The notes beneath the pieces were generated by a model that was not told the DNA's origin, did not search any database, and saw only the letters and a list, made by a program, of their open reading frames with translations. Shown here in pieces: positions 7,096 to 14,131 of a DNA stretch of 64,000 nucleotides. Origin of the DNA: a virus; IMG/VR virus record IMGVR_UViG_3300050021_000713, positions 1-64,000 of that record. One strand, 5' to 3'. Position 1 is the first letter of the stretch. Every line of letters starts with the position of its first letter. The translations under genes were made by a program, and so were the position numbers.

Positions 7096-8197
7096 AACCC
7101 CAGGGTTCCGCGGCGTCTCGCACCTGAGCGAGCACTTGCTCGCGGACGCGTTCTCCGATCTTGGAGACGATCTCTCTCGCTTGGGCTTGGCGCACAATGC
7201 CAGCACCGACCACCACAACGTCAACGTCTTCGCCACTGGGTTGACGGCATCTGTGCACCGCTACGTCGAAGACATCCTGCTTCGACCCGGAGCCAGGAAC
7301 ATCCTCTCCTACGTACCATCCCGTGAATCATTCGAGCGCGAGCGCGCGGTGGTGATCCAGGAGTACGAAACCTACCTATCCCAGGACGTCTGGGCGCTGA
7401 TCATCAACATCCGGCGTAAGTTCTACAACTACTACGACGAGCTCGGTTACGACGCGGATCTGAAGGCGTTGACGTACGAGAATTTCATGGAGTTTTTCGA
7501 GTCCAGGTTCCGGCAGCCGACTGGGATCGTGTACACCGGCGATGTTGGTGCGTACAAGGAATGGCTGGAGCCCGAGTTCTGGAATCGAGGCCGCGCGATC
7601 ATCGAGGTCAAGACCACAGGGCCGAATCTCCGACCGGAGTTCGATACCGATCGCGTGCGCGATTACGTGCCACAAAGCTTCTCCACGTCCGATCGCAAGT
7701 GCGTCATCGGGGACTGGTTCGAGGTCGAGGCCCAGGTTTGGGAGCACAAGATCATCCAGGAGCTATGGAACAATGGCAGCACGGAATCCGCACCGCTGAT
7801 GGGCGAACTCAGGCATCGCAACGGCTTGTGCTACTCCACCGGAATTGTGATGGATCAGCGGCCGACGAACTTGGCGCTGCTGTACGTGACCACGGCGCCG
7901 GAGAACGTGGCCCGGGCTCGCGCGCTCGGTCACGATGTGCTTCGTAACTGGGAGCGGCATATCACCCGGGAACGGTTCAACCTCGTGATCGAAGGCATCC
8001 GGGTTCAGATCCAGATGATCGAGGCGAAGAACTTCAGCCGCGGCTACATCTCCAGGTTCGAAGCCACCGAGGACGCGGTGTTGACCACGGAACGGTTAGA
8101 GACGTTCACCTACGAACGCGCTTGCGAGATCATGTCCGGATTCGGCACCATGGCCATTCACCGCGCCGAAACCGGTGCCGAAATCATCCTGGACTGA
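6989..8197 (+). CDS. M16-family zinc metallopeptidase-like protein
   Basis: 402 residues, close to one M16 (insulinase/processing peptidase) half. The inverted zinc motif H-L-S-E-H is at residues 45-49, preceded by G-F-R-G-V-S as in the family (G-x-A/S-H-x-x-E-H). The third ligand is probably Glu125 in I-Q-E-Y-E, 76 residues on, the expected distance. The C-terminal half resembles the second, non-catalytic M16 lobe (L-x-Y-V-T-T-A-P-E-N). All active residues are present. AAAGGA precedes ATG 6989. Possible roles are processing of a phage or host protein; no substrate is indicated. Confidence 0.75.
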   Translation: MPIISAITSPRVSRIQSNVPVLGGFSLYFHGAAFTETPGFRGVSHLSEHLLADAFSDLGDDLSRLGLAHNASTDHHNVNVFATGLTASVHRYVEDILLRPGARNILSYVPSRESFERERAVVIQEYETYLSQDVWALIINIRRKFYNYYDELGYDADLKALTYENFMEFFESRFRQPTGIVYTGDVGAYKEWLEPEFWNRGRAIIEVKTTGPNLRPEFDTDRVRDYVPQSFSTSDRKCVIGDWFEVEAQVWEHKIIQELWNNGSTESAPLMGELRHRNGLCYSTGIVMDQRPTNLALLYVTTAPENVARARALGHDVLRNWERHITRERFNLVIEGIRVQIQMIEAKNFSRGYISRFEATEDAVLTTERLETFTYERACEIMSGFGTMAIHRAETGAEIILD

Positions 8198-8201
8198 ACC
8201 A

Positions 8202-8371
8202 GTGACGAACCTATTCGGACCGGAAGAGATCACGTGCGAGCACTGTCACAAGGTGTACACCGTTTTCCGGAACCTTTTGATCGGCTGCCGCCGCTTCGCA
8301 ACTTCTGCAGCGACGAGTGCAGGGTCGCGTTCGACGACGAGATGGACGCGGCCGGTCTTCATGATCGCTAG
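8202..8371 (+). CDS. small zinc-finger protein interrupted by a -1 frameshift
   Basis: GTG 8202 opens a frame with C-E-H-C near residue 12. After T-V-F at 8265-8267 the protein-like signal moves to the -1 frame (P-E-P-F-D-R-L-P-P-L-R, then F-C-S-D-E-C) and stops at TAG 8369-8371. Joined, it makes a 56-residue C-x2-C...C-x3-C zinc finger. The joint is in TTTT (8263-8266): tRNA-Phe could slip from TTC to TTT, or one T is missing from the assembly. The unshifted frame runs on to 8381 with non-protein-like sequence. Confidence 0.6.
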
Positions 8372-8396
8372 CACCCGATGATCCTAGCCAAATCGT

Positions 8397-8411
8397 GTAC
8401 GTCGATCGTAC
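8397..8411. promoter_or_regulatory. GTACG/CGTAC inverted repeat upstream of tRNA-Ser
   Basis: GTACG-TCGAT-CGTAC, a 5-bp inverted repeat in the gap between the zinc-finger ORF and tRNA-Ser(TGA). A related palindrome, GTACATGTAC, lies at 8879-8888 before tRNA-Glu. Possible operator sites. Confidence 0.25.
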
Positions 8412-8425
8412 ATTTATGTGCTATT

Positions 8426-8509
8426 GGAGGGCTAGGCTAACTGGCTAAGTCGTCGGTCTTGAAAACCGATGTCCGCAAGGACTTGGGGGTTCGAAGCCCT
8501 CGCCCTCCG
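8426..8509 (+). tRNA. tRNA-Ser(TGA)
   Basis: 84 nt with a long variable arm. Acceptor GGAGGGC/GCCCTCC, anticodon stem TCGGT/ACCGA, loop CTTGAAA giving TGA (UCA). Discriminator G, as in the other tRNA-Ser. With tRNA-Ser(GCT) it covers both serine codon boxes. Confidence 0.95.
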
Positions 8510-8562
8510 CTACACATACAGCCTGGTTGAGGCTGATTTCGCAAACACAAGGAACAACTGAA

Positions 8563-8850
8563 ATGGCCACCAAGTCCGCTTCCCGCACCGAGACCTTGAT
8601 CGTTCTGACGACGAATCCGGATCTCGCGCAGCCGTTCCCAAGCACCGGCGCTGCCGAGGCCTTCGCTGGTACGGCCGCCAAGAAGTACGGTGGTACGTGG
8701 GAGCGCAAGATGCTGAAGCGCATTTGCGTCGAGGCGCAGCCGCCGCGGGCTCCGTTCCTCTGCGCGCGGCACTATTACACCACCCAGGCCACTATCGACC
8801 AAGCCGAGGCGCAGGTAGTTACCGTAGAGGCGGCTTCTGCTGAGGTTTGA
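8563..8850 (+). CDS. hypothetical protein, 95 aa
   Basis: ATG 8563 with AAGGAA about 9 nt upstream. Ala/Thr-rich, with an aromatic R-H-Y-Y-T-T motif near residue 69 and a helical acidic end. No family recognised. It sits alone between two tRNAs. Confidence 0.6.
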   Translation: MATKSASRTETLIVLTTNPDLAQPFPSTGAAEAFAGTAAKKYGGTWERKMLKRICVEAQPPRAPFLCARHYYTTQATIDQAEAQVVTVEAASAEV

Positions 8851-8871
8851 TCTGAATCTGTACAAAGCCTC

Positions 8872-8900
8872 TTGACGTGTACATGTACGCGCATTAGGTT
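8872..8900 (+). promoter_or_regulatory. possible sigma-70-type promoter before tRNA-Glu/gltX
   Basis: TTGACG, a 17-base spacer, and TAGGTT, about 55 bases before tRNA-Glu. The spacer contains the perfect palindrome GTACATGTAC (8879-8888), suitable as a repressor site. The -10 match is only partial. Confidence 0.4.
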
Positions 8901-8953
8901 TGTTCCTACAAAGCCGCCATCGTGAAAGGGCGGTACGACTCTAAAACTTTCAC

Positions 8954-9026
8954 GCCGCTGTCGTCTAGTGGCCTAGGACACCGCCCTCTCACGGCGGGTA
9001 CACGAGTTCGAACCTCGTCAGCGGTA
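8954..9026 (+). tRNA. tRNA-Glu(CTC)
   Basis: 73 nt. Acceptor GCCGCTG/CAGCGGT (G1-T72 wobble), anticodon stem CCGCC/GGCGG with loop CTCTCAC (anticodon CTC, codon GAG), T stem ACGAG/CTCGT with loop TTCGAAC. It lies 80 bases upstream of a glutamyl-tRNA synthetase gene, so the phage carries both the tRNA and its enzyme. The gap holds a GC-rich hairpin (GCGGCG...CGCCGC) without a T tract. Confidence 0.95.
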
Positions 9027-9106
9027 TCCCAGATCTGGTGTCTTTACCAGTCGCGGCGTGCGCGCCGCATCAGAAATAGCACCAGCATGGGTGCAGTGAG
9101 GGAAAG

Positions 9107-10585
9107 ATGCCCGTACGCGTTCGTTTCGCTCCGTCTCCCACCGGCTATCTCCACCTCGGTGGGGCCAGGTCTGCGTTGTTCAACTTCCTATTTGCTCGGA
9201 AGATGGGTGGCCAGTTCCTGCTTCGCATCGAAGACACGGACCGTACCCGCTACAACGAGCAGGCTCTGCACGATCTGATCCGGGATCTGAAGTGGCTGGG
9301 CTTGGACTGGGACGAAGGTCCTGGTGTCGGCGGCCCGCACGGCCCGTACCAGCAGAGCGAGCGCCTGGATCTCTACGAGAAGCATGCACAGATCCTGCTC
9401 GACTCCGGCGCCGCGTACCGTTGTTTCTGCACCGCCGAGCGTCTTGCGGAAGTGCGTAAGACCCAGGAGGAGCAGAAGCAGACTCCCGGTTACGATCGGC
9501 ACTGTCGCGACCTTCCCGTGGAGGAATCCAACGAGCGCGCGGCCGCCGGTGATCCGTTCGTCGTCCGTTTCCGGGCTCCACTGCACGGATCCATGACCGT
9601 GCACGACATTTTGCGTGGCGACATCGAGTATCAGAACCACGTCCTCGACGACCTGGTGCTGATGAAGACCGACGGCTTTCCCACGTACCACATGGCCAGT
9701 GTGGTCGACGACCACGACATGGAGATCACGCACGTTCTGCGCGGTGAGGAATGGCTACCATCGACGCCCAGGCACGTGCTGCTGTACAAGGCCTTCGGGT
9801 GGGAGCCGCCGTTGTTCTGCCACATGCCGGTGATCTTGTCACCAACCGGTAAGGGCAAGCTGTCGAAGCGCGATGGTGCCATCTCCGTCGGCGACTACCG
9901 CGAGCGCGGTTACCTGCCGCAGGCTATGGTGAACTTCCTCGCCTTCATCGGCTGGAGCCCCGGCGACGAGCGGGAGAAGATGCCGCTCCAGGAACTGATC
10001 CAGGCCTTCAACCTGGAGCAGATCACGCCCAAGGCCGCTGTGTTCAACGAGACCAAGCTAGAGTGGATGAACGGCCAGTACCTGCTGGACACACCGGCGG
10101 AGGAACTGGTTCCAGAAGTCACGCGCCTGCTGGTGAAGTCCGGTTACCCAAGCGCAGCCGCCGACCAAGACCGTGTGCTCACGCACGTGCGTCTGCTGAA
10201 GGACAGGTCCAAGCGCCTGGACGAGCTCGTGGACACTGGTCTGTACTTCTGGGGCGACCCGGTCAACTACGAGGAGAAGGCCTGGGCCAAGCACTGGAAG
10301 CCGGAGACGACTGCGCAGCTGCTGGATTTGACGCAGAAGTTTCAGTTCTGGAACTGGACTGCTGACGCCTTGGAAGAGCTGTACCGTGCCACCGCCGAGG
10401 ATCTTGGGATCAAGTTCGCGGCGTTGATCCATCCCACGCGCCTGGCCATTTCCGGCCTGAGCTTCGGACCTGGACTGTTCGAGCTGATGGAGGCGTTGGG
10501 TAAGGATACCGTACGCAAGCGCATGTACCGGGCCGTGCAGTACGCAGCATCCGTTTCCATCGTGCAAAGCACTCTCGCACCATAA
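9107..10585 (+). CDS. gltX: glutamyl-tRNA synthetase
   Basis: 492 residues, the full length of a bacterial class I GluRS. R-F-A-P-S-P-T-G and the HIGH-type motif H-L-G-G at 16-19; F-N-F-L-F-A-R; the C-x-C...Y-x3-C zinc element (C-F-C near residue 106, Y-D-R-H-C near 136); the H-V-L-R-G-E-E-W motif; KMSKS-type K-L-S-K-R at 251-255. The C-terminal half is long enough for the alpha-helical anticodon-binding domain. It catalyses ATP-dependent attachment of Glu to tRNA-Glu. GAGGGAAAG precedes ATG 9107. Its stop is 13 bases before the acyl carrier protein, implying one transcript. A complete GluRS is exceptional in a phage. Confidence 0.93.
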   Translation: MPVRVRFAPSPTGYLHLGGARSALFNFLFARKMGGQFLLRIEDTDRTRYNEQALHDLIRDLKWLGLDWDEGPGVGGPHGPYQQSERLDLYEKHAQILLDSGAAYRCFCTAERLAEVRKTQEEQKQTPGYDRHCRDLPVEESNERAAAGDPFVVRFRAPLHGSMTVHDILRGDIEYQNHVLDDLVLMKTDGFPTYHMASVVDDHDMEITHVLRGEEWLPSTPRHVLLYKAFGWEPPLFCHMPVILSPTGKGKLSKRDGAISVGDYRERGYLPQAMVNFLAFIGWSPGDEREKMPLQELIQAFNLEQITPKAAVFNETKLEWMNGQYLLDTPAEELVPEVTRLLVKSGYPSAAADQDRVLTHVRLLKDRSKRLDELVDTGLYFWGDPVNYEEKAWAKHWKPETTAQLLDLTQKFQFWNWTADALEELYRATAEDLGIKFAALIHPTRLAISGLSFGPGLFELMEALGKDTVRKRMYRAVQYAASVSIVQSTLAP

Positions 10586-10598
10586 CCAAGGAAGTACA

Positions 10599-10844
10599 AT
10601 GGCTCTCACCACGGAACAGATCGAAAAGGTCAACCAGGTCCTCAAGAACAAGCTCAACGTCGGTGCAGACAAGCTGGTCCCGACCGCGGACATCGTCGAG
10701 GATCTCGGCGCGGATTCGCTGGATCAGGTCGAGATCATCATGGCCCTCGAAGACGAACTCAACATCGAGATCCCAGACGAGACCGCGGAGAAGATGAAGA
10801 CGGTCCAAAGCACCTACGACGTGCTCAGCTCGCTGCTTTCATAG
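10599..10844 (+). CDS. acpP: acyl carrier protein
   Basis: 81 residues, the usual ACP length. The D-S-L phosphopantetheine site is intact (Asp39-Ser40-Leu41), in the context E-D-L-G-A-D-S-L-D-Q-V-E, followed by the acidic recognition helix and I-P-D-E as in FAS-type ACPs. It should carry acyl (or other) groups on a 4'-phosphopantetheine arm added by a PPTase that is not seen in this window. AAGGAA precedes the ATG. Neighbours encode enzymes that could make the CoA donor of that arm. Confidence 0.92.
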   Translation: MALTTEQIEKVNQVLKNKLNVGADKLVPTADIVEDLGADSLDQVEIIMALEDELNIEIPDETAEKMKTVQSTYDVLSSLLS

Positions 10845-10872
10845 CAGCAACCACGTTAGGAAGGACACAACG

Positions 10873-12051
10873 ATGTCAGCACTGCTTCAGACGGTACCTT
10901 TCTTTCAGGATCGACACAGCTACATCTACACCGATGTGCTACGGTCCTACTCCGAGCCGTGGCGGCATTTCCACACCATCAAGCACGTTGAGAACATCCT
11001 GCTACGGATCCGTGCTTACGTCGACGATCCGGCCCAGCATGAGACCGGCGAGACCGCGGCGGAGAACATCAACCGCACCCGAGCGTATTTGTTCGCGGCT
11101 GTGTTCCACGACATCGTCTACGAACCTTGGTGCACGGTGCCGGGCAAGAACGAGGCCGAGTCGATCCTGGTCCTGTACCGGCATCTGGAGCACATCGAGT
11201 CCGCGGAGGTACTGCAGATGGCTGCGGATTTGATCCGCGCCACCGGGAACTTGAGCTACGACGGCGGCGATGAGTTCACGAATCGCTTCCTTCTCTGGGA
11301 CCGGGCCTGGATCCTGCAAGCACGCACTGTTACGGACCTGATCCGGAACGGGCATCGGATCTGGCAGGAGTACTCGTTCCACCCATATCACGACTTCGTG
11401 GACGGGCACATGGATATTGTTTCCAAGGTGTACTGGAACAGTCGCGTCTCAGTTGACGATGTTTACGTCGACAAAGAGACGATCGAGGCCTACGGCCAGT
11501 ACCTGCAGAACCGGCGACCACGGTTGGCGCTCTACCCAGGGTCGTTCAACCCATATCACATCGGCCACTCCTACATCGCCGCGCAGGCCCAGGCCATGTT
11601 CGACAAGGTGGTGATCGCCACCGGTGTGAACCCGAGCAAGCTGCCGATGTACAACGCCTGGGGTATCATCACGCCAGAACGTGTTGGTCGTGGGAAGTCG
11701 TCGTGGGTGCCACGAAACTTGCTGATGGACGACAAGAGCAATCAGAACTACGAGCATGTGGAATTCGCAGGCATGCTCTCGGATCTGGTTCGTGACTTCA
11801 CCGACCTTGGTTACGACGTTGTGGTGGTCAAGGGCATACGCAACGCCGCGGACTTGGAGTCGGAGATGGTTCAGGCCGAGTTCACGCGCGCCGACAATCC
11901 GGAAGTGAAGTACGCGTACATTCCGTGTCCGGCCGCGCTTGCTCACATCTCCAGCTCCGCGATCCGCACCTTGAAGCAGTTCAGCAAGAACTACGACGAC
12001 TACATCGCCGCCATTACCGACAACGTCGAACAACAGCCGACTCCTGTATGA
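10873..12051 (+). CDS. HD phosphohydrolase - phosphopantetheine adenylyltransferase fusion
   Basis: 392 residues. N-terminal domain (about 1-205) resembles COG4339-type HD hydrolases: H32-F-H34...H38, F-H79-D80-I-V-Y and a later W-D-R-A. C-terminal domain (about 215-385) is a CoaD-type nucleotidyltransferase: Y-P-G-S-F-N-P-Y-H-I-G-H with the (T/H)xGH site, K-G-I-R-N-A-A-D-L-E-S-E-M as in CoaD's R-G-L-R...D-F-E-Y-E, and I-S-S-S-A-I-R matching the ISSTxIR motif. CoaD makes dephospho-CoA from phosphopantetheine and ATP. An NMN-type adenylyltransferase is the main alternative. AGGAAGGA precedes ATG 10873; the stop overlaps the next ATG. Confidence 0.82.
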   Translation: MSALLQTVPFFQDRHSYIYTDVLRSYSEPWRHFHTIKHVENILLRIRAYVDDPAQHETGETAAENINRTRAYLFAAVFHDIVYEPWCTVPGKNEAESILVLYRHLEHIESAEVLQMAADLIRATGNLSYDGGDEFTNRFLLWDRAWILQARTVTDLIRNGHRIWQEYSFHPYHDFVDGHMDIVSKVYWNSRVSVDDVYVDKETIEAYGQYLQNRRPRLALYPGSFNPYHIGHSYIAAQAQAMFDKVVIATGVNPSKLPMYNAWGIITPERVGRGKSSWVPRNLLMDDKSNQNYEHVEFAGMLSDLVRDFTDLGYDVVVVKGIRNAADLESEMVQAEFTRADNPEVKYAYIPCPAALAHISSSAIRTLKQFSKNYDDYIAAITDNVEQQPTPV

Positions 12052-12704
12052 GGGCGCGGGACCTGGTCGTCGTCTGCGGAAAGATCGCGAGCGGGAAGTC
12101 GCGGGCGTGCGCGGACGCGATCAAGGAAACTGACTACCAGGTGTTACAGCTCGATCGCCTCGCCGTGCATCTACGGCTGCACAACGACGAGTTTCGGAAT
12201 GAATTCCGGACCTGGTGTATCGCGATCGGTCTCGAGCATCGCGATCGAGCGCCGGACGTCGACCGTTTCTTGTTCTCGAACATTTTGTTCAATCAGTTCG
12301 CACAGGACTCAGGTTTCCGATTCTTCCGTGCGTACCTGGACATCCAACGCCCGTACCTGCAGTACCACCTGGATCAACTGATCGCCGAAACACCGGCGCT
12401 CATCATCGAGGTTGCTGTTCCTCCGATCATGACCGGGCTCAAACTGCCGCCGCACCGCGGGTTCATCGTCGACGCCGGACTCAACGCCGAGGAGCGTGTC
12501 GCGCTTGTTCAGGCTCGAGGCTCGGCGATGACGGCACCGTTCATTCGAGGCATGTTGCGCTACCAGGAACAGCTGTTTGCTGGATACAACGGCGTCTTGT
12601 GTGGTCTACGCGGTTACGAAACATTCACATCCTACGACGGCAAGGACTGGGTGCCAGGCGACATCTGGGCCTCACGATTTCAACTGCACGGGAACCATCT
12701 ATGA
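12048..12704 (+). CDS. P-loop kinase, possibly dephospho-CoA kinase-like
   Basis: 218 residues with a Walker A G-K-I-A-S-G-K-S at 11-18, close to the N-terminus as in small-molecule kinases, and Q-L-D-R-L after the next strand. Dephospho-CoA kinases (CoaE) have G-G-I-G-S-G-K-S here and similar length. Position directly after a CoaD-like protein favours that reading, but lid and substrate motifs of CoaE are not clear, so a nucleotide, tRNA or other kinase is possible. ATG overlaps the upstream stop, and its own stop overlaps the next start: strong translational coupling. Confidence 0.6.
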   Translation: MRARDLVVVCGKIASGKSRACADAIKETDYQVLQLDRLAVHLRLHNDEFRNEFRTWCIAIGLEHRDRAPDVDRFLFSNILFNQFAQDSGFRFFRAYLDIQRPYLQYHLDQLIAETPALIIEVAVPPIMTGLKLPPHRGFIVDAGLNAEERVALVQARGSAMTAPFIRGMLRYQEQLFAGYNGVLCGLRGYETFTSYDGKDWVPGDIWASRFQLHGNHL

Positions 12705-13255
12705 ACGACAGCTACAAGCCACCGTTGGAGATCGAACGCAAGTACATCGTGCTTCAGGACGCCTGGCGGAGCTTTCCGATCCAGGAGTCGATCGGAATCT
12801 ACCAAGGGTACTTGACCGCTCCGACCATGGACGTAGACGACGGAAACAAGGCTACGGTGCGAGTTCGCTTGATCAACCACGCCAACACCGCCTACGTCAC
12901 GGTCAAGGGTCGTGGTGAGGACGACATTTCGCGCGCAGAATTCGAATACGCGATCCCACATCAAGATGCTCGGTACATGCTCGAGCACTTGTGCGGCGGC
13001 CGTGTGGTGAAGAAGACCCGTCACGTTATCCTGGCCGATGAAAGCATGCCGGGATTGAAGTGGGAAGTCGACGAGTTCCATGGTGAGAACCACGGTCTTG
13101 TGGTCGCCGAGATCGAGATTCCGGATCCGAACTACTCGGTGTCCTGCCCGATCTGGATCAAGGGTGAAGCGACGAAAGCTGAGTACAAACGGTTGTCGAA
13201 CTTCCAGTTGGCGGTTCGCCCGTTCGCGGTGTGGCCCGAGGCCTGGAAGCACTGA
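12701..13255 (+). CDS. CYTH-domain triphosphatase
   Basis: 184 residues. Opens with L-E-I-E-R-K-Y, the ExExK signature of the CYTH superfamily (triphosphate tunnel metalloenzymes), then Y-Q-G-Y-L, V-R-V-R-L, V-T-V-K-G and the acidic pair V-A-E-I-E-I-P near residue 135. Such enzymes hydrolyse inorganic triphosphate, thiamine triphosphate or nucleoside triphosphates; bacterial members of this size are often tripolyphosphatases. ATG overlaps the kinase stop (ATGA). It ends the module that starts with GluRS. Confidence 0.85.
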   Translation: MNDSYKPPLEIERKYIVLQDAWRSFPIQESIGIYQGYLTAPTMDVDDGNKATVRVRLINHANTAYVTVKGRGEDDISRAEFEYAIPHQDARYMLEHLCGGRVVKKTRHVILADESMPGLKWEVDEFHGENHGLVVAEIEIPDPNYSVSCPIWIKGEATKAEYKRLSNFQLAVRPFAVWPEAWKH

Positions 13256-13256
13256 C

Positions 13257-13571
13257 GTGGACACCGGTAACGGAACCATCGAGATCAAGCTCACGCTGTC
13301 CACAATCAGGCAGGCGTCGGCGTTTCTGGCCTTCATGGAAGCCAACGGCATCGACGCGCACATCAGCGCCCGCGCCAGGTCCGAATACGTGAAGGGTGAA
13401 CCGGCTCCGTCTCCAGAGGTTTACGCCGCGGAGCGTGTGCTGCAGCGTGGTGGCCTCCGTGTCTACGAGCCGCTGCAGCAGAGCGAGGGCGGCGCGGCCG
13501 TACACCAGATGCTCGGCGGTGCTATGCTGACTTCACGACAGCGCCTTGAAGTTCGTACAGTCGGTGCGTGA
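13257..13571 (+). CDS. hypothetical protein, 104 aa
   Basis: GTG 13257 begins one base after the CYTH stop. About residues 7-40 form a beta-alpha unit (I-E-I-K-L-T-L-S-T...F-L-A-F-M-E-A-N-G-I-D-A). The middle is basic, the C-terminus flexible. No family recognised. It may be the last gene of the GluRS transcript. Confidence 0.6.
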   Translation: MDTGNGTIEIKLTLSTIRQASAFLAFMEANGIDAHISARARSEYVKGEPAPSPEVYAAERVLQRGGLRVYEPLQQSEGGAAVHQMLGGAMLTSRQRLEVRTVGA

Positions 13572-13638
13572 TGCCACGTAACTCGTAATGTAGTCTGGTC
13601 AGGTGTGCGCGTCTGTGCGAACAGGCGGGTTTGTTTTC

Positions 13639-13711
13639 GCCACCGTAGCTCAGTTGGTAGAGCTACTGATTTGTAATCAGTCGGTCGTAGGTTCGACTCC
13701 TATCGGTGGCT
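13639..13711 (+). tRNA. tRNA-Thr(TGT)
   Basis: 73 nt. Acceptor GCCACCG/CGGTGGC, D stem GCTC/GAGC, anticodon stem ACTGA/TCAGT with loop TTTGTAA (anticodon TGT, codon ACA), T loop TTCGACT. Discriminator T. The 67 bases between the previous gene and this tRNA show no further feature. Confidence 0.95.
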
Positions 13712-13769
13712 CTTCGAGAACGCAATGTATTGGACTCGAAAGTCTTTCTTGCATTTTCTGACGCCGGCG

Positions 13770-13776
13770 TGTAAAT
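13770..13776 (+). promoter_or_regulatory. TGTAAAT box
   Basis: GTGTAAAT, a one-base variant of the recurring TTGTAAAT box, 26 bases before the GTG at 13803, with GGAG and AAAGGA between. It supports GTG 13803 over the upstream ATG 13725 as the start of the following gene. Confidence 0.3.
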
Positions 13777-13802
13777 TTGCAGGAGTTCCAAAGGACTCTC
13801 GC

Positions 13803-14066
13803 GTGCTCACGTTTTTATTGCTCCTCCTCTCCGCTTCCAACCCCGTCGTCGCCAAGGATTCCGCTTGTTGTGACACCTTGGTGCTGGACTCTCTCGGTCG
13901 CGAGATCGGAGATGGCAGCACTGTTACGTTGTCTGACGTACGGCGTCTACGCCATGCCGCGCTCCGGATCGCTGATACCAGTACATGCGCTGTCGCTCGT
14001 GATCGTGCGGAAGAGATGGCGTTCGACATGGAAACGATCGTGGTTTCGCTCGAACGGCATCGCTGA
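13803..14066 (+). CDS. small exported protein, about 87 aa
   Basis: The frame is open from ATG 13725, but GTG 13803 has AAAGGA 9 nt upstream and places a hydrophobic signal sequence (L-T-F-L-L-L-L-L-S-A) at the N-terminus, with P-V-V-A-K as likely cleavage region. The mature part has a C-C pair and a helical C-terminus. Periplasmic or cell-surface location is inferred; no family recognised. Confidence 0.55.
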   Translation: MLTFLLLLLSASNPVVAKDSACCDTLVLDSLGREIGDGSTVTLSDVRRLRHAALRIADTSTCAVARDRAEEMAFDMETIVVSLERHR

Positions 14067-14115
14067 GGAAGTTTCGTCCAATCCTTTGCGTTTCTGTTAC
14101 GAACACCATCAGGTG

Positions 14116-14124
14116 TTTGTAAAT
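14116..14124 (+). promoter_or_regulatory. TTTGTAAAT box 7 nt before a start codon
   Basis: TTTGTAAAT ends exactly 7 bases before ATG 14132, and no Shine-Dalgarno sequence lies between. If this is a -10 element, transcription would begin at or next to the ATG, giving a leaderless mRNA for the NYN protein and the coupled sigma factor. The box at 32878 has the same geometry. Confidence 0.5.
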
Positions 14125-14131
14125 CAAGAAC

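Noticed and set aside
6989-8197. M16-type peptidase as the protease for the A-x-E sites
   Set aside because: M16 enzymes do not have Glu-specific sites of this kind and the gene is far from the head genes; nothing in the sequence links them.
13725-13802. Extended N-terminus of the small exported protein from ATG 13725
   Set aside because: No ribosome binding site, and the signal sequence becomes internal; GTG 13803 with AAAGGA fits better.
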